In this document: in pieces, positions 50,631 through 63,065 of the stretch
How positions within the stretch are numbered: the stretch's first letter is position 1
Layout of the letters: each line of letters opens with the position of its first letter
Origin: Cristatella mucedo
Lineage: Eukaryota > Bryozoa > Phylactolaemata > Cristatellidae
DNA: 64,000 nt
Direction of reading: 5' to 3'
Assembly: GCA_009760855.2 (NCBI GenBank)
Contig: WPIO01000243.1
Span: 22,501 to 86,500, forward strand
Made by a program: the position numbers and the translations under genes
Notes under the pieces: generated by a model
What the model saw: only the letters and a program-made list of their open reading frames with translations
Databases searched by the model: none
Told to the model about the DNA's origin: nothing

Positions 50631-50797
50631 TGATTAAACAGCCTCTTTTTATGTAGCGACAGAAGAGCCTTTACGGCTATCACCACCGCTTTCGGTGGCG
50701 ATAAAGGATCACCCAACGCAGGAATCGAACCCACGACCTCGGGACCGAGGTCATGAAAGCAACCGCCTTACCTAGTGTGCCATCACGGCTCCTCTTC
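50631..50797 (-). mobile_element. tRNA-derived SINE, main type
   Basis: AACAGCCTCTTTTTATGTAG tail, GATAAAGGATCACCCAACGC body, GGAATCGAACCC reversed B box, and CCTAGTGTGCCATCACGGCT head. Confidence 0.9.
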
Positions 50798-51689
50798 CAG
50801 CGTGTCCCTCGCTCGCGCCGCCCGCTCCTCGTTCTCCGGCCATCTCGCCCTCTCTTGCACTAAATCTTTGCACCGGATCGTCGTCTTCGTGGTCTCTCGG
50901 GAGCCATAGCGAGATGTCTGCCAACGAGAGTGCAGACTGTGCGTTAGCTAAAAGATAGGCTGTTCATCGTCGCATCCATTTACTCCACTTGAAAATTTCA
51001 TTCTTAAAAGCTATGCTCGCACTCTTTTACTCTCCACTCGCCCTCACCAAGGAGTAAGCTGCACGCGCCGAATAGTGAGAACGAAGTGCGCCTCTGGCTA
51101 ATTGCTGAGTGGCGTTCGGTTAGCCGGCGGTCAGGTGAATAGGTCAAGTAATGGGATTGCAGCTGGCCGGCTGGGCTAGCCCAGTAATGCTTGCTAAACC
51201 GGCTTAGCCGAAAGCTAGGAGCTACAGACACAATTGATAAGGTAGACAGTGCCGCTCGCCTTAGGAACTTATAATTGACATGTCCGTCGGAATAACAACA
51301 GGAGCCTGTCATGTTTTCCCGAGGGAACTCCTTGCGATTTACAAACCCCGAGAGGTTCTTGTAGTTAGTCATACAGTGGAAATGCCTACTATAAGTTTAC
51401 TCAAGATGTGGACATGCGTGATTCATTCATGATGAACATATGCTGGAGTTGCTGAAACGGACCCTATATATGAGTGGCACGCTAGGCTCGTGCGTAGTTA
51501 CAGTGGCTAATCCCTCCGGGGAATACGGCTGGGGTCTCGAGGACCCCATGAAACATCGATGGTTTTGTGGCTGAAGAGCTCGTGCCTAACGCACACGTAT
51601 ACACACGCACGCACGTGCGCTCGCACACACACACACCGGCCCGGCTCTCCCTAAATTAATTGGGATGGATAAGTGAATTGCCGCCAGCT
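50798..51689. other. Unassigned DNA
   Basis: Short CA-type patch at 51594-51637; nothing else recognised. Confidence 0.5.
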
Positions 51690-52815
51690 GTTGTGCTCCG
51701 AGCCAGATCGGCGTACATATTCTCCTGAAGTACGGGCTGCACCCCCAGCGCTTCGCTCTTGGTCCCTTTCTTTTCGCCATTTTTACTCTCCTCTTGCGGA
51801 TGTCATCGCCAAGTCGATCAACGCTTTCAAATTTATGCCAACGACACAAAGCTGTACCTATGCTTTGATCCCTCCCAGCCTTCCAGCACGTCTAACTCCC
51901 TTAACGTCCTCGCTGCATGTATTGCTGATGAATGGATGGGTGGACACACGGATGGCCGCAAGCGTCATCAAATTTAATGACGACTAAAGCAAACTTAACT
52001 AGTTTTGGGCAAACCTAGCGTCACTCAGAAATTGGTCAGCTTAAAGCTAAAAATTGGCTCAACGATCATGTCTTTAGTAGAATCTGCACAAATTCCGGGT
52101 GTCATGTTTTAAAACGACCGTTCACTAGACGACCACAGCGGCTCCAGTCAAGCCTGCGTACTTTCATCGACTTAATATTCCAAAAATTTCGCACCTGCTT
52201 AGCAAATACACTACATCCGACATGCATTTGTAGCATCCCGTCTCGACTTCTGTAACTCACTGCTTGCAGGTATTCCGGCCTATGCAATCGTGCGCTAATA
52301 GTTGGTGCAAAACTTGGCAGGTCGGCTGATCTGTCGTGAGGGTTGCAATTGCCACTTCAAGTTACTTCTCGCCAACCTTCACTGGCTCCCAATTGAGCAG
52401 CGAATCTTTTTCAAGGTCTTGTCACTCACTTCTAGGTCTTTTCATTCTCTTGCCCCAGTCTACATGCCAGAACTACTCCCCATCTAAGCTAGGCATTGTA
52501 ACAACCACTCTTCTGACTCAAATCGTTAATCTGTGCCTTAAATAGACCGCAAATCGTAAGGAGACTGTGCCTTTAGTTTGCATACTCTCAAAGCCTGGAA
52601 CTCATTCCCGAATACTGTCCCGACATCCCCTGACTCGATGAGATCTAAAAAGAAGCTAAAAATGCACCTGTTCTTTACATCACTTGGTGGGTTTTTTGTT
52701 CCTAGAAGATTTCTAGTTTGTCCTGTATGTGCTTATTCGAAAATGTAAAGTGCCTAGACAGAAATTGAGTTCTCTGAGGGCGCTTTATCAAGTGCATTAT
52801 TATTATTCTTATTAT
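51690..52815 (+). mobile_element. LINE family B, RT remnant to 3' end
   Basis: Decayed RT with FALGPFLFAIFT (family GPVLFxIYT) and the catalytic YADD region decayed to CQRHK/ANDTKLY in shifted frames, then [38 protein letters not shown] and LAPVYMPELLP. The 3' end has AAGTGCCTAGACAGAAATTG, GTTCTCTGAGGGCGCTTTAT and TTATTATTATTCTTATTATT. Confidence 0.88.
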
Positions 52816-52980
52816 TTGTGCTGACACTGCCTGCTACTTGTCACTAAATTATGAATGTTGACACTGTGCATGTTAGTGCTAACATTAGCCTCGTGCTTCC
52901 CTCACTGCATTTATAACGTGCCTAGAAATACATTAATTTGTTTAAGGATGATATTCAGATTTATTGTTATTATTACTATT
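52816..52980 (+). mobile_element. Second LINE family B 3' end in tandem
   Basis: GTGCTGACACTGCC, ATGTTGACACTGTGCATG and ACGTGCCTAGAAATACATTA followed by TTATTGTTATTATTACTATT, directly after the previous copy. Confidence 0.6.
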
Positions 52981-53726
52981 ACCCTGCCGCAATAAACGCC
53001 AATGTGAGTCCGACCAAGACATTGCTAGTCGTCACTCCGTAAAATGCATATCTTACTGGACAGCAAAATATTCTGCCGCTGGAAGAATTCAAACTGGGAT
53101 CTCAGCTTCCATGGTCTACGACTCTATCTACCTGTCCATTCACAAAGTTTTCTGCCTATTAGTGATTTCAAGCGATATCAATATCTCACATTTATCAAAT
53201 GTCTTACTCTTATGTGAACGCGTAACGCCGAAGGCTCGGCGGGAGAGGCGTAACCTACCGATTACTGGTCGGCGTAACTTACTACCTAATGCGGTTGGGT
53301 GCACGTCTCCACGCAATAAGCAGGCCGCCACAAAATGAGCGTTTCTAGCGCTGATCTACTCACCGTTACTAAGGGGGTCGTAAGTTCGCGGCGTGAATTG
53401 GAAAGCGAGACACACGAACAGGAGATTTCACTGAGCTTTACTCGCAAGCGAACAATGTCGCTGCGCGTCTAGCTCAGTTTTATCTTCAACACTCCTCGCA
53501 CGCTCTCAACAGCACAAGCACTCTTGCGGGGAAATGCGTCCCCGCACTTAGGCTAGCTACATCTGTTGTGGGAAACGACCTTAACAGGATAGAGGAGCTC
53601 AAAACCAGAATCTAGACCCTGGCTCGAGAACTAGGGCTCCGCTTCCACCGTATAGGCAATAATACTTCACAAAACAAAACCAAGCTACTTCCAGTTTGCA
53701 TAGGCAAATCCCTATGTGCATACTCA
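52981..53726. other. Unassigned DNA
   Basis: No gene or repeat recognised. Confidence 0.45.
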
Positions 53727-53736
53727 TACACACACA

Positions 53737-53771
<35 letters not shown>
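53727..53771. repeat. (CA)n microsatellite
   Basis: About 20 CA units with one GA interruption. Confidence 0.95.
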
Positions 53772-53773
<2 letters not shown>

Positions 53774-54271
53774 CACAAATACAAAAAACACGAAATACGA
53801 ACCACGGGCGCTATACGACCGTTTTCGGTGGCGTCCACCGAATCCTCTTCTTTTTTTTCGCTTTTAGAGAAACGAGTCCGGCAACTGCCGGTGACTGCGT
53901 CGTAACAAAGCCGCAGAAAGAACAGTATCCTTAGACGAGCGCCTCTCTACTCTTAAATACCTAGCCGAGACAACGGGGCAAGAGCTTAGCGGTATTGGGC
54001 CCGGCACCGTCGGCCATAGGGGTAAAGTATTAATACCGTCGCTCGACCGCCGGATGAGCAACCCCGTCCAGCTTGAATGCAGAGAAGGTTCGAGACGATT
54101 CTTTTTGGGCAGACTTATGGCCGAGTTCGACAGGCCGGCCGCCATTGGTCAGCCGCTCCTGCGGATAGCAGACCGACTCTAAAGCTTTAGCCGAACCGCC
54201 GCAGCCGCTGGTCCCGGTGACTCGTGGCTTCGCGCGCGCTTGAGCTCTCGCAGTCTCTCCACACTTGTGGT

Positions 54272-54272
<1 letters not shown>
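53772..54272. other. Unassigned DNA
   Basis: GC-rising sequence without recognised features. Confidence 0.4.

Positions 54273-54343
<71 letters not shown>
54273..54343. repeat. (CT)n microsatellite
   Basis: About 35 CT units. Confidence 0.97.
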
Positions 54344-54345
<2 letters not shown>

Positions 54346-54374
54346 GTTCACCGCTCAAAAATAAAAAGAAGTTT

Positions 54375-54620
54375 CCCCCCCCCCCGCCGAGCAGTTCTTG
54401 TGAGCCCTAAAACCGAGCAAAAGCCGGCGCTGCACTACAAATGTTCGCCGCTGATGACCTTGTGACCTCGTCTATTTCAATCCCCCTCCCCCCCCCCCCG
54501 CTGCCAGCCGCTATGTGAGCAGTAGCTTCAATTCGACTAAATTCGCCCGGCGGTTCTAGGCTGAGCGGCTGGGCTTATGAAACCAATAGCACTCTCTGCG
54601 GACGCCGCCCCCCCCCCCCC
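54375..54620. repeat. Three long C homopolymers within 250 bases
   Basis: C runs of 11 (54375-54385), 12 (54488-54499) and 13 (54608-54620). Confidence 0.9.
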
Positions 54621-54929
54621 GCCATACAACGGCTCCATACTTAAAGCCAATTTAGGATTGCTATCACTTCGGGGTCAAGGACAGCTAACTTTTCAGCACG
54701 CGGCGCGCGCTGCTGCAGCTGTTGCATATTGCCTTGCTTATAGCTGGTTGCAGCGGTGGCCTCTCGTGGAATCGTGCCGGCCAGCAGACAGTCGGAATGC
54801 GCGAAGGTACAGCTTCAATACGCGAACGTATCGAGAATTGTTTTCGAATGACTCGTCGCAGCAGCTCGTGGGCCCACGGGCACCTGACATCTAAGCTTCC
54901 GCCTACATCCCGTCGCACTTCAAATTTGT

Positions 54930-55115
54930 GGCAATAATAATAATACTAATAATAATGCATTTGAGATGGCGACCCCAGAGAACTCAATCTCTTTCTAAGC
55001 ACTTTACATTCGCCATAAAGGAAGCGCGATTGAATGGTTAGTGGTAGCGTGCTCAATTAACAACAGGAATAACACGGCTAGGGGTGACATGCACAGGGTC
55101 AGCAAGCAAGTTTGG
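54930..55115 (-). mobile_element. LINE family B 3' end
   Basis: AATAATAATAATACTAATAA tail, CCCCAGAGAACTCAATCTCT, TTCTAAGCACTTTACATTCG, then GTGACATGCACAGGGTCAGC. Confidence 0.88.
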
Positions 55116-55597
55116 TTCACCAAGGACGACAACTGACGCGCAAGAAAGCGTTAGCAGCGACGGCTCTCGCTGGCCTTCCACATTCACTCCTCGACCGCTG
55201 CGAGAACGATCGAGAATGTCCTGCGTCGCCGTCGTTCTGCGTCGTAGCCGGCAGGGATGAACAGAGGCGGCGACTCGCGGGCGACTCTATCAGCGCGTAT
55301 GCGTCAGGAACCCGCAGCTGCTGCGCTGCTGGGCCTACCCCAGCTCTACCGCTACGCAGGAACAGCTGCACAGGATTGGCTGCAGGTGAACGTTCGAAGC
55401 GGGCGGAGGCGGTAGCTGGGCGGATACAGCCTCGCCGTGGCTCCTCGGGAATCCGTCCGAGTTTATTAGCTGGCCGCCGCGCCGCGGAGGTAGCGGGACG
55501 CGCTTGTCCACGACGAAAGCGTCCTCGAGTCGTCCACCGGACGAGGTTATCAAGCGCTCGCCTGGCCCGGAAGCAGATGCCCGAAAGCAGAGCTCGT
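55116..55597. other. GC-rich DNA between LINE ends
   Basis: A 189-codon plus-strand ORF (55112-55681) spans it and runs into LINE sequence; Arg/Ala-rich without motifs, so treated as chance. Confidence 0.45.
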
Positions 55598-55745
55598 TAT
55601 AGTAGTAATACTAATAATAACAATCAGCATCATCATCATGTATTTAATGTAGGGCCTTCAGAGAACTCAATCTCTTTCTAGGCACTTTGCATTTACATTT
55701 GCTACAAAGGAAGCACGATCGTTAGCTCTCCAATATCGGCGGTGA
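55598..55745 (-). mobile_element. LINE family B 3' end
   Basis: AGTAGTAATACTAATAATAA tail, CCTTCAGAGAACTCAATCTC, TTTCTAGGCACTTTGC. Confidence 0.8.
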
Positions 55746-55984
55746 CAGTGCACGCTACGTCGCTACCCAATCCAACTGCGACTTCGCTGCCGAAGACCTG
55801 AGTTGAGCAGAAAGTAGAGGGACGACAGACGTAGCCGTCCGGGCGGCGAGTATGCGCGCCAAAGATGCTAAGCAGGTGAGGTGAGGCACCAGGTGAGGTG
55901 AGGTACCAGACACCAGGTGAGGTACCGGGAGCAGCGACCATCGAAGGGGTGAGGGTAATCCTGCACTGGCGATTCGTCCTTTGT

Positions 55985-56215
55985 GAGCTTATGCGTGCTG
56001 ACACTGTGCATGCTGCCTCTAAACCACACTTGCATCCTGACGCTGTGCAAGTCACCTTAAACCTCTATGTCGTGCTTGTTGTCATTGAGCATGCTACCAC
56101 TAACCACTCGATCGTGCTTCCTCTGCAGCAAATGTAAACTGCCTAGAAAGAGATTAAGTTCTCTGAGGGCGCTATAGCAAATGTATTGTAATTAATTATT
56201 TTTATTACCATCGCC
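55985..56215 (+). mobile_element. LINE family B 3' end
   Basis: GCGTGCTGACACTGTGCATG, further CTGACGCTGTGCAAGTCACC repeats, TGCCTAGAAAGAGATTAAGT, TCTCTGAGGGCGCTATAGCA and an AT-rich tail. Confidence 0.85.
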
Positions 56216-56619
56216 TAGGCTTGCAATGCATTACTTGAAGAACTGAAAGCCGAGATTAAGCTACGATAAGGACGATTCCGCGTCGTAACTTCCGGCGTTG
56301 CTTTGTCTCTAGCCAATCGTCGATGCACGTCCCAAATTCTGTACTCGGGCTTGTAGCTTAAACTCGAGCGGCCCAAGCTCGGACGGCTGCCGACGGGGCC
56401 GGCGCTGCCCTTGTTTCGCTCTTTGCTGCATCGCTAAAATTCTGCACAATTTAACTCATCCACAGCACAGCAAACCACCAGAGTTGGCATAGATACTATG
56501 CATAGGAGCACGGCAGCTGACAGACTTTTGAAAGTTAACCTTAGGGTCACTGGCCTCGAGATAATCGTCACGAAAGCCGGGCCGTCCCTCCCTCATTCCC
56601 ACTCAGTTACTCGCCATCG

Positions 56620-56740
56620 ATATATATGTAAAGTGTCCGGAGAGAGATTAAGTTCTCTGGGGATACATTACATTACATTACATTACATGGGGGCATTATA
56701 CGAATACCTTACTATTACCGTTATTCTTACTATTATCGAT
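56620..56740 (+). mobile_element. LINE 3' end with internal ATTAC repeat
   Basis: GTAAAGTGTCCGGAGAGAGA and TTAAGTTCTCTGGGG, then (ATTAC)4-type repeat, then GGGGGCATTATACGAATACC and a TTACTATTACC tail. The ATTAC array sits inside the normal GTTCTCTGGGGGCGCTATA stretch. Confidence 0.7.
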
Positions 56741-57639
56741 CGCTTCGCAACAGCTAAGTTGCACATGCTATCGCAGTAAGCGTTTATTAATCCAACCTCG
56801 TTTAAATCACCAGTCGTATGAATCGTCCTGAAGAACAATGGTCTGGACAGAGAGACCTTTATTAATAACCAGCGTACATAATTTGACTCTAGATTTAGTA
56901 AAAGTGCCAGGAAAAAAGCGCCACCAAGCGGCCCCTCTCTCTTACACGTACGTAGCTTGGTGGACAGGCACTTCGGTCGAGACTCAGAAGTAGTCCAAAT
57001 TTCTGCGACGACTCTGGTGCATGCCCGCTGAGATATCTTTGCCCACGACGACAGTTTGAGAGAGGCACCAGAGTCGAGCGAGCTCTTTCAGCTTTTGGCA
57101 ACGTGACATCTGCACGTGACTGCTGCTGGGCGTGCTCATGTCTCTCAGATGCGGTGCTGGTGCTAATCACGATCGCTGAAACGCACGGGACAAGATGCAG
57201 CTGGGGCCGACTGAGTTCCGCAGTTCGAATGCACAGGGTCAAGCCAAAGCTGGTTTAGGTAGTACCCCGTCGAAAGGACGCACCAGGTTTCCTACGGCGG
57301 CAAGAACTCCAGCGGCTGTCCGGTGACATCTTGCCTTAAGCTGATACGACCTTCTATCACAATCCAAGGCGCTCGTTGCTATGCGGACTACACAGAGCTA
57401 CAGTAACTGTGCTTTCGCTCCTTCCTGCCCGACAGCACCTACAACTTACTCAACTTCCCCGTAGAGTTGAAGTAAAGATGGGCTGAGTCATCATCCTCAT
57501 TTCTGCAGTAACAAAGTGCCTGCCTGTGGACATGTATAACAATTACTGCATGGTGATAGGTTACATTACACCGAGTAGGCATGAGATTCGCTGGCTGTTA
57601 GTAACCTACCTATTAAGTATGATCGCACGTGCCTATTTT
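56741..57639. other. Unassigned DNA
   Basis: No gene or repeat family recognised. Confidence 0.5.
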
Positions 57640-58276
57640 TGTTATAATAATAATAGTAATAACAATAATAATAATAATCATACACTTGATATAGCACCCT
57701 CAGAGAACTCAATCTCTTTCTGGGCGCTTCACATTTGCTGCAAAGGAAAATACAATTGAATGGTAAGTAATATCATGCTTGATACACAAACAACATGAAG
57801 AGCATGGATAGTGGTGACATGCACAGGGTCAGCATGCAAATGTGGTTAGTGGCAGCATGCACAGTGTCAGCACCCATAAGCACATGAAGGACGAATCACA
57901 GGGACCCACTAAATGCTGTCCTAAATAGGTGTGTTTTTAAGTTCTTTTTAAATGTGGTCAAGTCAGGGAATGTTCTGACGCAAATCGGGAGGGAGTTCCA
58001 GGCTTTGGGAGCATACGAACTAAATGCATGGTCTCCAAAGGATTTAAGGTTTGTACGAGGTATTGGTAAACTATTGGATTCCGAAAAGCAGGTGGTACGA
58101 TGCTTGGCCTGGTGGGCGAGTAGATCTGAGAGACAGGCTGGAGCCAAATAATGAAGTGACCTAAAAGTGAGCGACAAAACCTTGAAGTCGATCCGTTGCT
58201 TGACTGGGAGCCAGTGCAGGTCGGCGAGAAGTGGTGAGATGTGGCAACTGCGCCGCTTAGGAGAAGCTAGATGCAT
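57640..58276 (-). mobile_element. LINE family B, C-terminus and 3' end (one half of a split copy)
   Basis: Tail AATAATAATAATAATCATAC, CCCTCAGAGAACTCAATCTC, TTTCTGGGCGCTTCACATTT, then the reversed 126-codon end: RRSCHISPLLADLHWLPVKQ, LAPACLSDLL, KSFGDHAFSSYAPKAWNSLP and LKTHLFRTAF. It breaks at 58276 against the 5' side of the family A copy and continues at 61180. Confidence 0.9.
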
Positions 58277-61180
58277 TTCTGCTTACCGAAACTTGGATGA
58301 CGTCTTGTTCCAGTAGCTGTATTTCTGAGACCACTCCATCCGAGTTCTCATTCTATTAGTCCATGCGTTCTGACAAGGTTTGTGGCTTGTTGCAATCGTT
58401 GTTCGCGAATCGTTTTGCTATAAAATGTGCAGTTTCTCGCATGGGCCATCGTTTGAATCGGTTGCAATCAGGTCTTCATCAAAGACAATGCCTCTCACTG
58501 TTGTGATATACCGGCCTCCTTCTGGCTGTCCAAACTTGTTTACAGAGGAGTTTTCAGAGTTCCTCGCTAAAATATTTGCGTGTGACAGGCCGTTACTGAT
58601 TGTAAGAGACTTCAATATTCACGTTGACAACCCTGGCAACAGCCAGGTCCGCTTATTTCTTGACTGTCTGGAGAATTTTGGTTTGGCCCAATACGTTAAT
58701 CATAGCACCCACGTCGGTGGCCACATTCTAGATCTCGGGATCACTAAGTATGTCCTCCCCATGGACCTTGTGGCGTGTCCACTGACAATCTCAGATCATT
58801 GTTCGGTCCCGCTTACTGTTCCAGCTCCCTCGTACGTACAGGGTAATGTCGAATTTGTCAAACAACGTAACTTCCAAAGCATTGACTTGGACAAGTTTTT
58901 GAAATCTGTTTGTGATGCAGGTCTTCTTGATCTGCATTCAGACTCGACCGGCAGCCTCGATACCCTCACTGATGCGATGAACATGACACACGGGAGTGCT
59001 CTTGACAAGCATGCTCCCGTTCGCTCTATCCGTGTTCAAAGTCGTGGAGATTCCTTTCAATTTACAAAGAACTCCTAAAGATGTGCCAGGTTAAGCGCAG
59101 GCTTTAACGTCGTTTCAATAAATCGGGGTCTGATGCAGATCTAGTCAATTTCAAAGACTTCCTTCAAGTTTACACCTGAAAGATTAAAAAAAACCAGGGC
59201 TTCTTTTTTCATTAGAAAGCTGAATTTCTGCCAGTCGGACACTAAACAGATTTAAAAGACAGTAAACTATTTACTGGCCAATGCTGTGCGGCCTGACTCC
59301 CCAGATATTAAGGGCTCAGCCGAAAAAATTCAGCCTTCTTTACTGAAAAAATTGTGCACATTCGTGCCTCCAGTAAGCCCCCTCCGACTAAAGCAATCGC
59401 GGTTCCTCAACCTGTGACCTTCCATAAAGGTTCTCCGATGTTTCTGCATGCGATGTGGCTACCTTAAAAAGATCTAGCAAAAAGAGCTCATCTCCTGAAG
59501 ACCCGATACCTTCATCTCTGTGGTCTTCACTAGCAGACCAACTTAGCCCTGCCATAACCAAGATTTTTAATGCTTCCTTGGGAAATGGGGTCGCCCCAAG
59601 TCCTTCAAATCGGCAATCGTTAGACCTATTCTTAAAATACCTGGATTAGACGCAGAGATCTTAGGAAACCGTCGCCCAGTTTCCCTTCTTCCTTTCTTAT
59701 CAAAAATTCTTGAAAAAATTGCTGCTGAGCAGCTGGTTGAACATATTGAAAATAATGGAATGTCAGAAACATTTCAATCAGGGTTCAAGAGGCAGCACTC
59801 CACTGATACAGCTCTCCTCCGTGTTAACAATGACATTCTATGTGGCAACGATGACGGGAAGGTCACTGCCCTAGCTCTGCTAGATCTGTTTGCTGCCTTT
59901 TCCACCATTGATCACGAAGTTCTGCTTGAAGGATTGAGAACAAAGTTTGGTCTGGCAGACGAAGCACTAGCTTGGTTTAAATCGTACTTGTCTGATCGTG
60001 ATCAATCCGTGTCGTGTGGGGGTCAGGTCTCACACACGAGAAGGGTCGCCTGTGGAGTCCCTTAAGGGTCTGTACTCTGTCCCTTGCTGTTCTCCATTTA
60101 TACGCAACCTCTGGGAAAAGTGATAAGGCCCATAGAATAGGATATCACTTCTATGCTGACGATAGTCAGTTGTATTTGTCAGTCAAACCGTTGGAATCTG
60201 CTGCAGCAGCTGAGAAACGGACTGCTTGCCTTACCGATATTCGATCCTGGATGTCGGTAAACTTCCTGAAATTAAATGATGATAAAACCGAACTGCTGCT
60301 CATAGGACACCCTAAGCTTGTGGCTGGATTAAAAGGCTTTGCTGTTCTAATAGGTGATGCTATTGTGCGACCGTCACCACGTGCTCGAAATTTAAGTGTC
60401 ATTTTCGACAGCTGCCTCAATTTCAAAAGCTTCATTCAGAAGTCTGCTTCTACAGCTAGCCATCACAACCGATCCCTATAAAAGATTAGGAGCTGTCTCC
60501 CACAGTGGCTTGTTAACAAATTTAACTAGCTCCTTAGTTCTGTCTCGGCTCGATTATTGTAATTCCCCTTTGGCTGGGCTGCCAAAGAAAGCTATTAGAC
60601 CACTGCAGCAGACTATGAATAGGGTAGTCTTCCGGTCCCAGCGGTTTGAGCACGTGTCACCTTTGATAAAAGAGCTAGGATGGATGCCGGTTGAGCAAAG
60701 GATATAGAGCAAAGTTCTTACGCCTACCCGCAAGGCCCGCCGCGGCTTGGCTCCTTCGTACCTAGCTGACCTGCTGCATCAGTTTCAGCCTGTTCGTAGC
60801 CTCAGGTCCTGTGTGGACAATAAATCAGGTGTTCCATTCCTCTGCTTAAAGACAGTTGGCGACAGAAGCTTTAGCTCTACAGGTCCTAGACTGTGGAGCT
60901 CGATTCCACAATTCTTAAGTAACGACAACTACTCTCCTACTGCCGACTATGGCTCATCCTTTTTAGCGGTCCTGAGCTGCTACTTCTATGCTACTCACTG
61001 CCTCAACTGCTCTCCTGACTCTGCTATGCTTCCCACTTTCTCTTTGTTGAGTGAGATGAAGTCTGTTGGGTACCGAATGCGTACCGAAAGCCGCTTAGGC
61101 TGTGAGTGGGCTATACAACTCCCCTGCGTAACACCCAGATGGTCTTTATGACTTTGAGGAGTCACAGACGGAGAAATATC
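58277..61180 (+). mobile_element. LINE family A (L2/CR1 group), longest copy: endonuclease plus reverse transcriptase, inactivated
   Basis: Non-LTR retrotransposon ORF2. The start holds the endonuclease motif LTETWM (58283); the frame 58380-59078 carries IYRPPSGC, IVRDFNIHVDNP, HILDLGITK and the SDHCSVPL motif of an APE-type endonuclease. RT follows: SSLWSSLADQLSPAITKIFN (59500), PVSLLPFLSKILEKI, FQSGFKRQHSTDTALL, LLDLFAAFSTIDHEVLLEGL (59880-59935), the catalytic FYADDSQLY at about 60150, and LKLNDDKTELLLIG. The C-terminus runs to CEWAIQLPC near 61120. Frameshifts (between 58340 and 58380, near 59100-59450, near 60110) and stops break it. Its first residues and the ATTAC tail are missing. Confidence 0.93.
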
Positions 61181-61800
61181 CTGACAGACAAGCCTAGCTG
61201 AGGAGTTTTGCACCAGCTGTAATCGCCTGATTGCACATGCCGGTAGGCCAGCAAGCAGTTACAAGTTACAAGTTACAAGAGTTACAGAAGTCAAGACGGG
61301 ATGTTACAAATGCGTGGACCAACTTAGACGTGGTATCCTTATCTGAACAAGCCCGAATTTTAGCAATGTTATGTAGCTGAAAGTAGGCCGACTTGACTGC
61401 GGAGCTGATGTGGTCGTCTACCGAAAGGTCACTTCGGAACATGACACCTAGATTTCTTGCAGATTCAACAGGAGATATGCTGGCTGAGCCGATTTTGAGC
61501 GTCAGCCTTTCCAATTTCCGAATCACACTTGGTTTGCCCATAACTAGTAATTTAGTTTTATCAGCATTTAATTTAAGAAAAGGTGCTGCCATCCATGTCC
61601 GGATGTCATTAATACATGCAGCAAGGGAGTTGAGAGAATTCGATGTGCCCGTAGGCTGGGAGGGATCAAAACAAAGGTACAACTGAGTGTCATCTGCATA
61701 GAAGTGAAAGCCCAGATTGTGCTTGGCAATCACATCGGCTAGAGGGAGAGTATAAACCATGAAAAGAACCGGACCTAGCACGGACCCCTGAGTTTGCTCC
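61180..61800 (-). mobile_element. LINE family B, reverse transcriptase (other half of the split copy)
   Basis: 171-codon open frame (61266-61781): [39 protein letters not shown] with the intact YADD catalytic motif, [40 protein letters not shown] and [11 protein letters not shown]. Then LAGLPACAIRRLQLVQNSSA in the next frame, up to the family A junction. The best-preserved RT core of family B here. Confidence 0.93.
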
Positions 61801-61899
61801 GTTATTGACGTTCAAATAGATTCCTATGTGTGGTTGCTATGGCTAGGGTACGTAAGTTATGCATAAACAGAAGAAAGGGATACCTTTAGGTGCACACAG

Positions 61900-62420
61900 A
61901 GATCTTCTTGGGAATGCAGACTTAGATAGAGTCTCTCTTCCTGATTGATAGAGTCTCTCTTCTTGATTTGTGCGATCTTTCGCCAGCTCTTTAAACTATC
62001 GATCATCAAGTCCTTCTCGTGAGCCTATCGTCTTGCCTGGGTGTCACTGGTACAGTACTACAACGGTTCAGGTCCTATCTCAGTGAGAGACTCCAGAGTG
62101 ATGATGTGAGTGGACCAAGATCACCCGAGAAATCGCTGAAGTACGGGTGTACCTCACGGCTCTGTGCTTGGACCGGTTCTTTACACGTGTCATACTCTCC
62201 CTCTTCCTAGTGTTATTGTCAGGCAGTTGCATCTTTGCTTTAACCCCCCAGCCCTCCAGCATGTCAAATTTTCTCAATTCCCTTGCTGCCGGTTTGGATT
62301 ACATCTGCCTGCGCCTGGCAGCAGCAAACTTTCTTTTAAATGGCGATAAATCCGAATTACCATCCATGGCAAATCAAGAGTGATTCAGAATTCGGGGAAC
62401 TTAATTCTTAGACAGGGATA
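61900..62420 (+). mobile_element. LINE family B, RT remnant
   Basis: Decayed RT: TIDHQVLL-like text at 61990, LQRFRSYLSERLQSDDVSGP at 62045, LGPVLYTCHTLPLPSVI at 62165, QPSSMSNFLNSLAAGLDYIC at 62250. The YADD region is deleted. A short TAGAGTCTCTCTTC-TGATT duplication lies at 61925-61970. Confidence 0.85.
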
Positions 62421-63065
62421 CTAAATCTAAATTGGTCCATGCATTTGTGACATCCCGGCCTGTCAGGTGCTTACAACTGATTCAAAACACTGCAGCTAGG
62501 CCGTCTGTCGTGACCGTCGTATTTGCCACATCGTTTTACTTCTTGCCGACCTGCACTGGCTCCCAGTCAAACAACACATCGACTTCAAGATTCTGTCACT
62601 TACTTTTAGGTCCTTTCATTCGCTCCAGCGTACCTGTCAGAACTACTCCCCCAATGGGCATACTTACCGCCCTCTATTCTGATCTAGATGCTTAGCAACA
62701 CTTCGTACGACCCTAAAATCCTTTGGAAACCGTGCCTTACCAGGTATGCTCCCAAAGCACGGAGCTCACTTCCGACTGGCGTCACGACATCGCCTGACCT
62801 GTCGACATTAAAAAAGAAGCTACAAACACACCTATTTGTCATAGCAGTTAGCCAATACGATTTGCCTTTTGTGTGCTATTGCATGCATTCACTGTGCGTG
62901 CTTCCACTAATCATATTTGCATGTTGACTCTGTGCACGTCACCTCTAACCATCTTATGCTTATTGACATTAAGCATGCTAACAATTGGATCATGCTTCCT
63001 TTGCAGTATGTGTAAAGTGCCTGAAAGAGAATAGGTTCTCTGAGGGTACTATACAATTATTATTA
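62421..63065 (+). mobile_element. LINE family B, C-terminus and 3' end
   Basis: [31 protein letters not shown]-like text (TCTGSQSNNTSTS in a shifted frame) and KARSSLPTGVTTSPDLSTLK with KKLQTHLFVIAV. The 3' end has GTGTAAAGTGCCTGAAAGAG, GGTTCTCTGAGGGTACTATA and TTATTATT. Probably the same original copy as 61900-62420. Confidence 0.87.

Noticed and set aside
61266-61781. Host gene for a reverse-transcriptase-like protein
   Set aside because: The frame is part of a LINE B copy with L2-type context on both sides and is interrupted by LINE A; no sign of domestication.
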